Positions 31,201 to 39,139 of a stretch of DNA of 64,000 bases are shown piece by piece. Position numbers and translations under genes: made by a program. This stretch comes from Dendrolimus kikuchii (Eukaryota; Arthropoda; Insecta; Lepidoptera; Lasiocampidae). The DNA lies in the NCBI GenBank assembly GCA_019925095.2, contig CM034403.1, forward strand, positions 4,097,690 through 4,161,689. The letters are read 5' to 3'. The notes below the pieces were generated by a model that worked only from the letters and a program-made list of their open reading frames with translations, was not told the origin of the DNA and ran no database searches. How positions within the stretch are numbered: the first letter of the stretch is position 1; the number at the start of each line of letters is the position of its first letter.

Positions 31201-33542
31201 CTGTTCTGGTTCAAATCGAGTCAATTTTGAATAGTAGACCCTTAACTCCTCTGTCTACAGACATTAATGACTATTCATATCTAGCACCAGGTCATTTTTT
31301 GATTGGAACTGCTCTAAACACTTATCCAGAACATGATTTATCTGATTCTCATATAAATAGATTAAGTTTTTGGAATATATGTACCAGCATGTTTCAGCAG
31401 TTTTGGAAAATATGGAGTAAACATTATTTAAATGTGTTACAATGTAGGCCAAAGTGGCAAGATAATTATCCTAACATTAAGGCTGGTTCTTTAGTAATTT
31501 TAGTTGAAAACGATGTTCAACCTTTGTTCTGGCCTATGGCTCGGGTAATCAATGTATTTCCAGGAGCCGACGGTATAGTAAGAACCGTAGAGGTGAGGGT
31601 ACAGAATGGTAGCATTCATAGAAGATCAATTACAAAAGTTTGTTTACTGCCTATTGATGTTAATTAGTTAATTCATGTTTCTTTTAATATCTTATTTCTT
31701 CCTTGGGAATATGTAGGAAACCTACATAGACACTGGCTGTATGGAAGCCTAATTATTTTATAATAAACCCATGTGTCTAATAAGATTGTCAGTTGCTTTG
31801 AACTGTTGATGTGAAATATTATCTGCTATTCAATTAATATAAAATATAGTTCAAGTGAAGTGCAGTTTCCATTTTAGATAGATATACGCGCATACACCAG
31901 CTAAGCGATTTACAGTCTGCTGAACTAAAAGTTTTAAACATGGTAATTATCCGTGGACTGTACATCCATAGGTCGCTGGTTCATATCCGGCTCGAAGGAC
32001 CATGTTTAAAACTTTTAGTTCAGCAGACTGTAAATCGCTTAGCTGGTGTATGCGCGTATATCTATCTAAAATGGAAACTGCACTTCACTTGAACTATATT
32101 TTATATTAATTGAATAGCAGATAATATTTCACATCAACAGTTCAATAGCAACTGACAATCTTATTAGACACATGGGTTTATTATAAAATAATTAGGCTTC
32201 CATACAGCCAGTGTCTATGTAGGTTTCCTACAACTGTTAATTAAACATTGTAATTGAATGAAAATATAAAGTAATAAATCCTAAGCAGTTTTCTGACCTA
32301 ATGCGTATTGTTACAATTACTATAATATGATAATATATTCTATGTGCCAAGTGCGGGATAGTCTTAGCATAATGAAGGGTTCCGTAGACATGATAAAAGT
32401 CAGCTGTTTAGTTTGTGTCATTAAACTATGGAACAGTAAGAGTATAAAATCTAAAATATTGCATATATTAAAAACCACAAAAAGGCCTTGTTTACAGCTT
32501 AGACGAATAATCTATTTTGGTCCGAAGTCTATACGAAAAAGGAGACGGATAGGCTTTCATACATCTTGGGCCCAGATTGTAAAGAGATAGATTGATTTTA
32601 AGATTTCTTTTTATTATGTTGATATTTTTTTTTATTATATGAGTTCAGCAAATAGGCAGACTGTCCACGTAATAGTAAGCAGTTACCATCGCCTATGGAC
32701 ATTTGCAACACCAAAGGCGTTAGAAATGCGCTGCTGCTCGCTTGAGGGAGTCTGGAACCTGGCCACTAATGCCGGAACACAACAAGTATGTAATGGCAGC
32801 ATACTCCAGACCAGGAGTCGTAGCGATCCATCCGTGATATATTTTATAATGGTAGTGGGTTTAGTTATTTCGAATGAATTAATCGTGTGGTGTAAGTGTT
32901 TTCAATTGTTGAAATTCATTCGCATAAATAGATAATAATCGATAACTTATTTCATTTATGACCTTATTTTTTAAGATTTCTTGTCTTCAATTTGGGGCTG
33001 ATATTTTACATTTTATAATAGCAAAATATAATGTTTTTTTAAAGCCATATCTCAACTCATTTCATTTCTTTGGCCCAAATGACCCCGTCTCCTTTCGTAG
33101 AAAACAAAGCTATATAACATTGAATTCTTCTGAAGTTCTCCATCCTATAGTTCCAAAGTTAGAGAGGTATTTTACGATTAAAGTAAATATTATGTCCCCA
33201 TTTATTGATTTAAATAAGAGTCAATGTAACACCATTATGTCAACTTTCTAACCTAATACGAATAGAGAGACAAACGATGTGTGAAACCCATTAATGATGA
33301 TGATGATGAGAGCCCGAGCCAACGATAATATGCTGCGATTATTTACTATAGTGACACTTATTATTTACAAGGGAATTAATCCTTTCTTGCAGGGCATGTG
33401 CTACCACAGAGCTGGTTACGGAGGAAGGCAAGAGGTCTGCTCCTGTCTGACGGACTATTGTAACTCTGCCAACAATACCATGATGACGTTCATCTTGTTA
33501 ATCGTCACGACTATAATAACCCTTGGAATGAAACTATGTTAA
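19213..33542 (+). CDS. Ly6/uPAR (quiver/sleepless-like) GPI-anchored protein, gene B
   Basis: Three exons, 19213-19264, 22816-23036 and 33393-33542, joined at GT/AG sites in phases 1 and 0, encode 140 aa. Residues 1-20 form a signal peptide (MKTLICGFIVFCGLFKYG...). The mature domain begins MCYECNSS and has ten cysteines in the same order as gene A, with the shared blocks CGWDES (exon 2), YGGRQEVCSC and CN (exon 3). The C terminus (from about residue 119, TMMTFILLIVTTIITLGM) is hydrophobic, as expected for GPI attachment. Gene A and gene B clearly arose by tandem duplication. Intron 1 (3.55 kb) and especially intron 2 (10.36 kb) are swollen with mobile elements: an R1-like LINE begins 50 bp after the exon-2 donor, followed by the 7.9-kb BEL element and a family A retroposon. 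Long introns may affect expression; nothing in the exons suggests decay. Confidence 0.86.
19440..19860 (+). repeat. dispersed repeats in Ly6-B intron 1
   Basis: tttttgtctgtctgtttgtt, agagcatt... and cccgataaatgacgtcgttt also occur in order at 60720-61040; a related fragment is at 46850-46950. No coding sequence. Confidence 0.45.
19981..20298 (-). repeat. family A retroposon in Ly6-B intron 1
   Basis: Well-preserved full-length copy ending gttcctgcacgga. The acceptor-like TTGCAGGAG seen in intergenic copies reads TTGCATGAG here, so the AG is lost on the strand that is transcribed with the Ly6 gene. Confidence 0.9.
20993..21307 (-). mobile_element. jockey-like LINE, 3' end, in Ly6-B intron 1
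   Basis: T-run followed by ttggacttgactttatgttg and a GC-rich body matching the first 310 bp or so of the larger insertion at 50089-51021. A possible short target duplication CTCTTTAT flanks it (20985-20992 and 21308-21315). No coding part remains. Confidence 0.65.
21346..21645 (+). repeat. family A retroposon, sense orientation, in Ly6-B intron 1
   Basis: Starts tccatgcaggaacggagaga and proceeds through the family body to ctgtctgctgtagtccagc; the poly-A end is lost. Confidence 0.85.
21853..22107 (+). repeat. tRNA-derived SINE with (ATT)n tail
   Basis: The head is tRNA-like, with an A-box-like GTGGTTGAGCG and a B box GGTTCGATTCC (21928-21938) followed by tggcatggtaaatttcgg. The body ends at tctgcaaattattattatta. 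Same family at 34528-34771, 53640-53836 and 735-1160. Confidence 0.85.
22183..22535 (-). mobile_element. non-autonomous Helitron-like element in Ly6-B intron 1
   Basis: The + strand begins ACTAGCGG and ends taatattagtatagat, the complement of a TC...CTAGT Helitron. Internal blocks (gaacccgattcca, taaaccaccctaggaccc) match 58933-59231 and 8627-8912. Confidence 0.6.
23086..23758 (-). mobile_element. R1-like LINE, 5'-truncated, in Ly6-B intron 2
   Basis: T-run, then aaggcgggggaaatgctatt and a body shared with 62322-63240. Flanked by a 13-bp duplication TGAGCTGAGCATT (23073-23085 and 23759-23771). It lies only 50 bp from the exon-2 splice donor. Coding remnants (minus strand) are too short to be useful. 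Confidence 0.75.
24289..24518 (-). repeat. BEL 3' LTR
   Basis: On the minus strand TGTAGGAAACC ... TTTTAAACA, with TG/CA ends, 230 bp. By eye identical to the outer LTR at 32003-32232. Confidence 0.92.
24563..29582 (-). pseudogene. BEL/Pao gag-pol, truncated at the 5' end and frameshifted
   Basis: Two consecutive minus-strand frames (29691-26518 and 26542-24563) hold one polyprotein. Order of domains: partial Gag; cysteine-rich knuckles (CLYCKCQHKLFKC, CQVCLNIHKKKC, CIQCKGKHN; about 28770-28590); aspartic protease with DSGSQ (28443-28429); reverse transcriptase with YVDD (27159-27148); RNase H-like region (FADAASSTAYG, about 26625); integrase zinc region (H/H near 25690-25660, CVIC near 25570); catalytic core with IDYAG (about 25473-25459), YSDNAS (about 25280) and GGLWEAA (about 25120). 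This order and the integrase sequence are BEL/Pao. A 4-base deletion near 26522, relative to the inverted copy, breaks the frame inside the RNase H region. The first ~36 codons of the upstream frame (29691-29583) are a chimeric read-through of the inverted arm, not Gag. It is not expected to be functional. Confidence 0.9.
29583..31667 (+). pseudogene. inverted duplicate of the BEL pol 3' half (RNase H end and integrase)
   Basis: The + strand frame entered at the junction (IQLIGFADAASSTAYG...) runs without interruption through RNase H and the full integrase to the stop at 31667. It lacks the 4-base deletion of the other arm, so it preserves the ancestral reading frame here. Its differences from the minus copy are few: one W/L, one N/S and one T/A substitution at protein level, plus the 4-base indel. 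The open frame extends upstream to 29505, but that part is antisense gag. It has no RT, protease or gag and no normal leader, so it is a by-product of rearrangement. Confidence 0.9.
31712..31940 (+). repeat. inverted internal BEL LTR
   Basis: 229 bp, TGTAGGAAACC ... TTTTAAACA on the + strand. It differs from the outer LTRs by a one-base deletion (gctttgaac versus gctattgaac). It stands head-to-head with the LTR at 32003-32232 across a 62-bp spacer. Confidence 0.9.
31941..32002 (+). other. reverse-transcribed tRNA-Tyr 3' part (not a tRNA gene)
   Basis: Read 5' to 3' on the + strand, 31953-32002 follows the 3' part of eukaryotic tRNA-Tyr: anticodon arm with GTA at 31960-31962, variable loop, T arm 31975-31991, acceptor strand TCGAAGG, discriminator A and a non-templated CCA (32000-32002). 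There is no intron after the anticodon, although nuclear tRNA-Tyr genes normally carry one. The last 18 nt are the complement of the element's primer-binding site. Mismatches to the canonical tRNA lie at positions 58 (A to T, 31984), 37 (G to C, 31963) and 26 (G to C, 31952). Upstream of position 26 the match decays apart from TGGTA at the very edge. No 5' half exists, so no tRNA can be made. Confidence 0.85.
32003..32232 (-). repeat. BEL 5' LTR
   Basis: 230 bp, TG/CA ends, followed directly on the minus strand by TGGTCCTTCGAGCCGGAT, an 18-nt primer-binding site complementary to the tRNA-Tyr 3' end. Confidence 0.92.
32625..32838 (-). repeat. family A retroposon, truncated, in Ly6-B intron 2
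   Basis: T-run then ttattatatgagttcagcaa and about two thirds of the family body; its 5' end is lost. The acceptor-like CAG beside the T-run is absent. Confidence 0.8.
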
Positions 33543-33626
33543 TTATAACCGAAAATATTAGGCAAAATGCTTTTGGATGCACGATGCGTGGCGTATTTAT
33601 TGGTTTGATAATTTTTTGAAAGTTGT

Positions 33627-33632
33627 AATAAA
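33627..33632 (+). terminator. poly(A) signal of Ly6 gene B
   Basis: AATAAA 85 bases after the stop codon, followed by further AT-rich aataaaacc sequence. Position and motif fit; the cleavage site is not known. Confidence 0.55.
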
Positions 33633-33666
33633 TTAAAATAAAACCTTGTTTACCTTTATTTTTTAA

Positions 33667-34020
33667 CTAGAGACCCGTTCCGGCTTCGCAACGGTGGACA
33701 TTTATTTTCTAAATATTTAGGGATAAATGTATAAATATAGAATGTTACTCAGGGATAAGGTAGCATTCTAATGGTGAAAGAATTTTTGAAGTCCAGTAGT
33801 TTTTGAGTTTGTTACAAACACACCAAAGTACAAATCTTTCCTCTTTATAATATTATTTTAAATCATTCCCAGGATAAAAAGTATCGCAAATTTTAAGTCT
33901 AAGAAATTGCAGTCGATCAGCGTACACCGCATCGAAATCGGCCCAGTAGTTTTTACGTGAATCTCGAACAAACAGACAAGTAATCTAAAAAAGTGCATCG
34001 TGTACTCCATCATTTATATA
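33667..34020 (-). repeat. Helitron-like repeats, two adjoining pieces
   Basis: 33667-33855 begins actagagacccgttccgg and shares the ggtgaaagaatttttgaa and caaatctttcctctttataa blocks with 22183-22535. 33860-34020 matches the 4300-4490 family (aagtctaagaaattgcag, tcgatcagcg). Confidence 0.5.
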
Positions 34021-34527
34021 GTGTATTCCAGTTGTTTTTTTAATATCTTAAATGTACACACATAGCATGTTTAGAATTGTATAATATTATAAATAACTCA
34101 CAAATAAATAGAGCATAAAATGGAAAATGCACTTGAATACAAAAAACAAGCAAAAAATGTTCCAAGACGAAACCGAAAACACGTTTTGAGAGTAAGCCCC
34201 ATTAATATAATACAAGAGTAAGCCCCCTGACTCTGAACAGAGATAGGATTGCAACCGTAGATAATAATACACTTTATAATGCCTGCTGCCAAGTCGATTA
34301 GAGAAATGTAACACACTAACGCATGTTATGGGTCTGACCATTACAAAAAACAACCGCAAAAATCCAACTTTCCGGCAGTTTAAATGTACCCACATGCCGG
34401 CTTAAGAAGTGGCTAATCGAACACACTTTCTATAGCTTGAAGGAATTCATAGAATGTAAAGATTGATGATTAATTAATATGTAAATGTGAATACATAATT
34501 GTTTTTCAAATACGGCCTCTAGGGAAT

Positions 34528-34771
34528 GACGGCCTCTGTGGTTGAGCGGTTTAAGTCTTAGCGGGCCGAACTCGCTGGAACGCAGAAGCTCCGAGTTCGA
34601 TTCCTGGCATGGTAAATTTCGGAAACGAACTTTCTGTTATTTACTATGGTCTGGGTGTCTGGGATCGACCCCAGAGTAGTCCATGGTATATTACCCATAA
34701 CACAAGCGTCACTTGCTTAGCTTGGTGATATACAATGTGTGTGTTTGTCTGCCGATTATTATTATTATTAT
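34528..34771 (+). repeat. tRNA-derived SINE with (ATT)n tail
   Basis: Best-preserved copy. Head with GTGGTTGAGCGG and AGTTCGATTCC (34594-34604) as A and B boxes, body identical in order to 21853-22107, and an attattattatta tail. Confidence 0.88.
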
Positions 34772-34854
34772 TTCACATATTTATTTGGCCTCAAATTATT
34801 TTCATTTTCCTTTAAATACATACTATATACAAAAAAAAACATATATTTTAAAAA

Positions 34855-35030
34855 AGAATGTTGTCCGCCGACAGCGGGGCCTAGGGTTCAAGCTACCGGT
34901 GGTTAAGGCTCCAGAGACAGGAACCTCCTCACGATACGGGCCGTGTCCAGCAGGGCTGCCTTCTGATACCAAGCGAGAGCCTTTCAAGGTGGCGGTCAAG
35001 GCCCTTCGCTATTAGTCCATTATTATTATT
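34855..35030 (+). repeat. LINE-like 3' region with (ATT)n tail
   Basis: GC-rich segment (gttgtccgccgacagcgg ... caaggcccttcgctatta) ending in attattattattat. The tail type matches the SINE above, suggesting a LINE 3' end that mobilises it; the shared part is only the tail, so this is tentative. Confidence 0.4.
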
Positions 35031-35039
35031 ATTATATAA

Positions 35040-35540
35040 TGTATGTCTTTAAAGACCACGGACCATAAAAATGCCCTGGACTTTCGGAGGGTTTGCGTGA
35101 GGCCATGGAAAGGCAAACACGTAGAGGCCCCTTGACAAATTTAATCTCAATGTGGCGTGACACTGACCGGCGATTATCCCTGTCTACACCACATCAAAAG
35201 GCAGCCAAGGACAAGCCTCGGCCAGTGTAGAACTATTTTAGGAAATGAGAACAAAAAGTACCGGGCTATTGGGGCGAACTGCTAGTGGTAGGTACTAGGA
35301 GTCTGGGAATATGGGGACTATGGTGTCTGCCCGTCGCAATGTTCAAGGAACATGCAAAAATGGACAGACGGTGACTCGTCACTCCCTGCATGGGCCCCAA
35401 TGCCATAGAAGACAGGGGCAACATGAGTGTGAGTGGCTAAGGGGTGTAGAGAGGTGGGCTGTAGGTTCACCGAAGCTACTTCTGACGAGATGCCATTTGT
35501 CACTTCCACCCCTGGAGCTTGACTCTTGGCTCTAGCGATC
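35040..35540 (+). repeat. probable retroelement remnant
   Basis: One frame reads AMERQTRRGPLTNLISMWRD and RRLSLSTPHQKAAKDKPRP (about 35103-35230) before a stop. It resembles basic ORF1-type sequence but no domain is recognisable. Ends where the family A copy begins. Confidence 0.35.
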
Positions 35541-35852
35541 TTTTTTTTTTATTGCAGGAGATCAGCAGACAGGCAGACGGCCCACTTGATGGAAAGCGGT
35601 TACCATCGCCTATGGACATTTGCAACACCAAAGATGCTACAATTGCGCTCCTGCTCTCTTAAGGGAGACGGGAACCTGGTCACTAATGCCGGATCACAAC
35701 TCAAGGTTGTTATGGCGACATACTTTAGACCAGGGGTGGTAGCCATCCAGTCGGGCAAGTGCCCTACCACCTGGCTGTGGGTTGTTAAGTCGCCTCTTAC
35801 GACAGGCCGCCCGGCCGCAGGAAATTGTATTCTTTCTCCGTTCCTGCACGGA
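35541..35852 (-). repeat. family A retroposon, full-length reference copy
   Basis: In its own sense it starts TCCGTGCAGGAACGGAGAAA, runs about 310 bp and ends CTCCTGCAATAAAAAAA, so it carries an AATAAA and a poly-A tail like a LINE-mobilised retroposon. No pol III boxes were recognised. On the opposite strand it is open for about 109 codons (35526-35855), preceded by T-run-ATTGCAG, an excellent 3' splice-site context. About 14 copies occur in the window. Confidence 0.9.
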
Positions 35853-37677
35853 TGAAAATCTCTGAGGATGACGATCTCCACTCCGTACTGCCTGGCTAAG
35901 GCAGGCACGGAGGCGGGGCCTTGCCATGGCCCCCGGAGTCAGGTACGAGGTGTCGCTACTCACCTAAGGCCTCGCCACAAAGCCCCCCCGCGGGTCCACA
36001 ATTATTATAATATATACCCAGAAGTGTAATATAGTTACGAATAAATAACTTTATAATCATGAAAGATTAGGAGTGGACCCATCCCTGCTTGTGGGTGGGC
36101 CTCTTCTTGGGCTGGGGATAGTTTACCCCGGCAACTGTACTATCTTTGAATTGATAGTGGCGCGCTCAAAACACCTATGTTCTCTCGGCGGCTGAGTACG
36201 GGTGATACCTACCCTAATTTCTTGAAAAAACATCCCCCACGGCCTTGTGTCTGTCCTCTATCTAAAACCTCGTCGTAAAACTTTACTATAATCATGATGT
36301 ACTAGGAATGATAAGCAACCAAAAAATAACTAACTCTTACAAGCTCCGTAATTCGTAATAGTGGATGGCGCCACAAATCATTGTTAAATAAATGTCTGTT
36401 CAAACGATGATAAGGACTTAATCGCGAGTTAACTAATTGTTTAACTAATGCAAACGTAAATCACGCTTAATTAACAATAGAAAGACTAAAATGACAAAAA
36501 ATTAAAGAAATATTTATTTATTATTTTAATATTTTTCAATCATGCAATGATAAAAACATTCATATAGTAATTACATATGTTTCGTGTGAGTAATATTGAA
36601 TTGAAAGTAAATAAATAGTAGTCGTATTTCATGCAATACTTGAACAAATTACTAGTTTTTCTTTAGGAAACGTTCTGTTTCTGACGTTGTTCTGTCTGAA
36701 TTTCATCACAATCATCATAAATATTTATCATTTGGGCAGACATTTTAATCGATAACTTATTACTTTACTTGACAACTACTGTTCACACCTTGACAAGGAC
36801 TTAACTCGCCAATAAACTAATACCAATGTAAATCTGGTTCAATGCACGGCATAGAAAATATATAATACTATAATAAAACTACGTGGTTTGTATTTTGGCT
36901 GAAAACTATACAGGAAAATTTAAAAAGAAAATGGAAAATGTCACAAAACAAATGAAAAGAATCATATGTTTCGTTTCAATTATTTGGCAAGTCACATTAT
37001 TCAACGCACGTACAGGGTAGCTTATAAAACATGATATTGAATTAGAAAAAACAAAAACAATTAGAAAATAAGATAATAAACATATCCCAAACAAAGCAAA
37101 TCGTGTAAATCAGATCTTTTCATACGTAAGAATAATTCCTATAATTTTTTTGACAACGAGCCTTAGGCGGATTTTCCAATTTTAATATGAATTGAAACGA
37201 TTTGAAAGCTGCAAGAAAAGGCTGAATTTCAAAACACCGGTAAGTGGCTTAGAGCCATAAAATTATTGAATTTAATTTTGAAAATATTATTAGCAAATCG
37301 ATAAGTTTTTTGATTAAACGTAAAGTAGTGGTTGTATTAAAACATTTGCAAAGTAGTTTTGCTATGATTTAGGGTGAAAATAGGTTTTCCTCATATTTAT
37401 GTCTTATTTTGACGTGATGTTGGACACCAACTAGATCTTGCCGAATTTTCTCATTTTCTGTCAAAGTTATGTTTTAAGTTTTTATCTTCTACGTACTCTA
37501 ATATCAAGTAAGTAAATTCGAGGTAATCTTTCTGTTTTACGAAATTCATAGGGCGCAGGTTCGAATCTTGGCCGAAAATCATGCACCGCTTAGGCAGTTA
37601 ACTGACCAAGGGACAATGCCAGTGTTAGTGACTGTCATGCAGAATAGAATAGAAAACACTTTATTGTTCACCACATA
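35853..37677. other. gene-free stretch
   Basis: 35860-36000 is GC-rich retroelement-like sequence; 36060-36250 is another moderately GC-rich repeat-like piece. Two diverged direct repeats (aaggacttaa.tcgc...actaat..aa.gtaaatc) lie near 36409-36463 and 36793-36833. 37560-37676 has a tRNA-like caggttcgaatcttggcc and a gaatagaatagaaaacactt block typical of dispersed repeats. No host gene is supported. Confidence 0.45.
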
Positions 37678-37925
37678 CAGATATACAATGCAAAAGTGGA
37701 TGGATGCAGAACTCGTGGAAGGCCACGACACACCTTCCATGATCAAATTGATCGTGTACTAGCGGAGGGTGATGTCAGGAGCCTTAAGAACAGACGAGTG
37801 TGCATGACAAGAGTTATGAATGTCAAAGAAGCAAGTGAGGTGTGTAAGAATGGACCTAAATGGCGCTCTGTTGTTCGTGCCTACCCCGCAAGGGAACTGG
37901 CGTGAAGTTATGTACGTATGTATGT
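37678..37925 (+). pseudogene. non-LTR element tail (RPRHTFHDQI family)
   Basis: Translates, with a frameshift near 37728, to KWMDAELVEGHDTP in one frame and GRPRHTFHDQIDRVLAEGDV through YPARELA in the next. Ends at a gtatgtatgta microsatellite. The related copies at 41737-41978 (intact), 49757-50010 (antisense) and 56760-57062 (decayed) all end at the same microsatellite, the pattern of an RTE-type LINE 3' end. The G(R/K)P(R/K)..(W/F).D motif is usual near LINE C termini. Confidence 0.6.
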
Positions 37926-38053
37926 ACATACAATTAAAATAAAGAATTTACAGTAGTCACATTAAACAGCAATGGGCGGCCTTATCGCTTTAGAGCGATC
38001 TCTTCCAGACAACCCGGGCTATGGATTTTATGAACAAGAAATTCGCAAGTGTA

Positions 38054-38363
38054 TTTTTTTTATTGCAGGAGATCAGCAGACAGGCAGACGGCCCACTTGA
38101 TGGAAGGCGGTTACCATCGCCTATGGACATTTGCAACACCAAAGTTGCTACAAATGCGCTGCTGCTCTCTTAAGGGAGACTGGAACCTGGTCACTAATGC
38201 CGGAACACAACTCAAGGTTGTTATGGCGACATACTTTAGACCAGGGGTGGTGGCCATCTAGTCGGGCAAATGCCCTACCACCTGGTTATGGGTTGTTAAG
38301 TCGCCTCTTACGACAGGCCGCCCGGCCGCAGGAAATTGTATTCTTTCTCCGTTCCTGCACGGA
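38054..38363 (-). repeat. family A retroposon, full length
   Basis: T-run, ttattgcaggagatcagcag, family body, end gttcctgcacgga. Acceptor-like motif intact on the + strand. Confidence 0.9.
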
Positions 38364-38472
38364 TAGACAGCGACAGAGACGTATGACAGTGGTGTGCACA
38401 TTATGTATGATGTAGATATCTAAGGGTTTAATGCCTTATGTATGACGCGGCATCGTTACTGCTAATGACGTT

Positions 38473-38510
38473 AAACATTGACAGATAACGTATGTTATCT
38501 GTCAATGTTT
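38473..38510. repeat. 17-bp perfect inverted repeat
   Basis: AAACATTGACAGATAAC (38473-38489), a 4-base loop (gtat), then the exact complement (38494-38510). A related ctgtcaa.atttaac motif recurs at 38655 and 42378, so the hairpin may be the end of a palindromic element. Confidence 0.8.
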
Positions 38511-39078
38511 CATTATGTATATTGTATATACACTAATGGGGCGGCTTCATCTGCGACAGTGTGAAAAATTGCACTGGCCAAAGGCGTCATATTTAAAGCG
38601 TTAAAAAACGCCGTTAACCAATAGTCACATTAGTGTTTATACAAACGTGGTCTGTCAATATTTAACGTCATTAAAAATTAAAAAGAATATCCCACAAATA
38701 ACGAATTTTACCCGCGTTTAACGGCCTATATCTCTAACACTATCGCAGGTGTAGCCCCAGCATGATGTAGTTAATCGTTAATGGTATTATTTATAGCGCT
38801 TTAAACAAGACTTATTTGGCTAATGTGGCCAAACATCAAAATTACCCAGACGGAGTAGGATCAGTCGCAGAGTAGTCGCATAAGAACGACGCGATGGTGG
38901 CGCCCTCCTTTTTTCTCTACATTATAATGACACAATATACATTTTAAAACAGTACCTATTAAGTCAATTATTGAACTTATTTTATAAATGAACAATTCTA
39001 GGAAATCAAACTTAACGTAAACATAAGTTGAAGTTACGTTTAGTAAGAATTAAGTAAAGATATACGTTTTTACACACA

Positions 39079-39134
39079 AAGTAGTAGTAGTAATAGTAGT
39101 AGTATTAGTAGTAGTATTTAGTAGTAGTAGTAAT
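39079..39134 (+). repeat. (AGT)n microsatellite
   Basis: About 56 bp of imperfect AGT/ATT trinucleotide repeats. Confidence 0.9.
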
Positions 39135-39139
39135 AACTA

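Larger units (their letters stand above)
24289..32232 (-). mobile_element. rearranged BEL/Pao LTR retrotransposon with internal inverted duplication
   Basis: A 7.9-kb insertion in intron 2 of Ly6 gene B is bounded by identical 230-bp LTRs in the same (minus) orientation and by a perfect 5-bp target duplication ACTGT (24284-24288 and 32233-32237), so it entered as one unit. Reading its own sense (right to left): LTR (32232-32003); a 62-bp tRNA-Tyr-like segment; an inverted LTR (31940-31712); an inverted 3' part of pol (31711-29583); then gag-pol in sense from near the gag start (29582-24563); then the 3' LTR (24518-24289). The normal leader and the beginning of gag are missing. The inverted arm (29583-31940) matches 24289-26643 almost base for base. 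This is a defective element formed before integration. Confidence 0.9.

Noticed and set aside
29505..31667. An intact + strand BEL polyprotein gene
   Set aside because: The first part is antisense gag and the rest lacks protease and reverse transcriptase. It is the inverted fragment of the minus-strand element.
31941..32002. A functional tRNA-Tyr gene
   Set aside because: Only the 3' part is present, it carries an encoded CCA and no intron, and it sits exactly between two LTR ends. It is a copy of the primer tRNA, not a gene.
32327..32590. 87-codon basic open frame as a small gene
   Set aside because: It lies in Ly6-B intron 2 with no recognised domain, no splice support and no relatives seen in the window. 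Too little to call.
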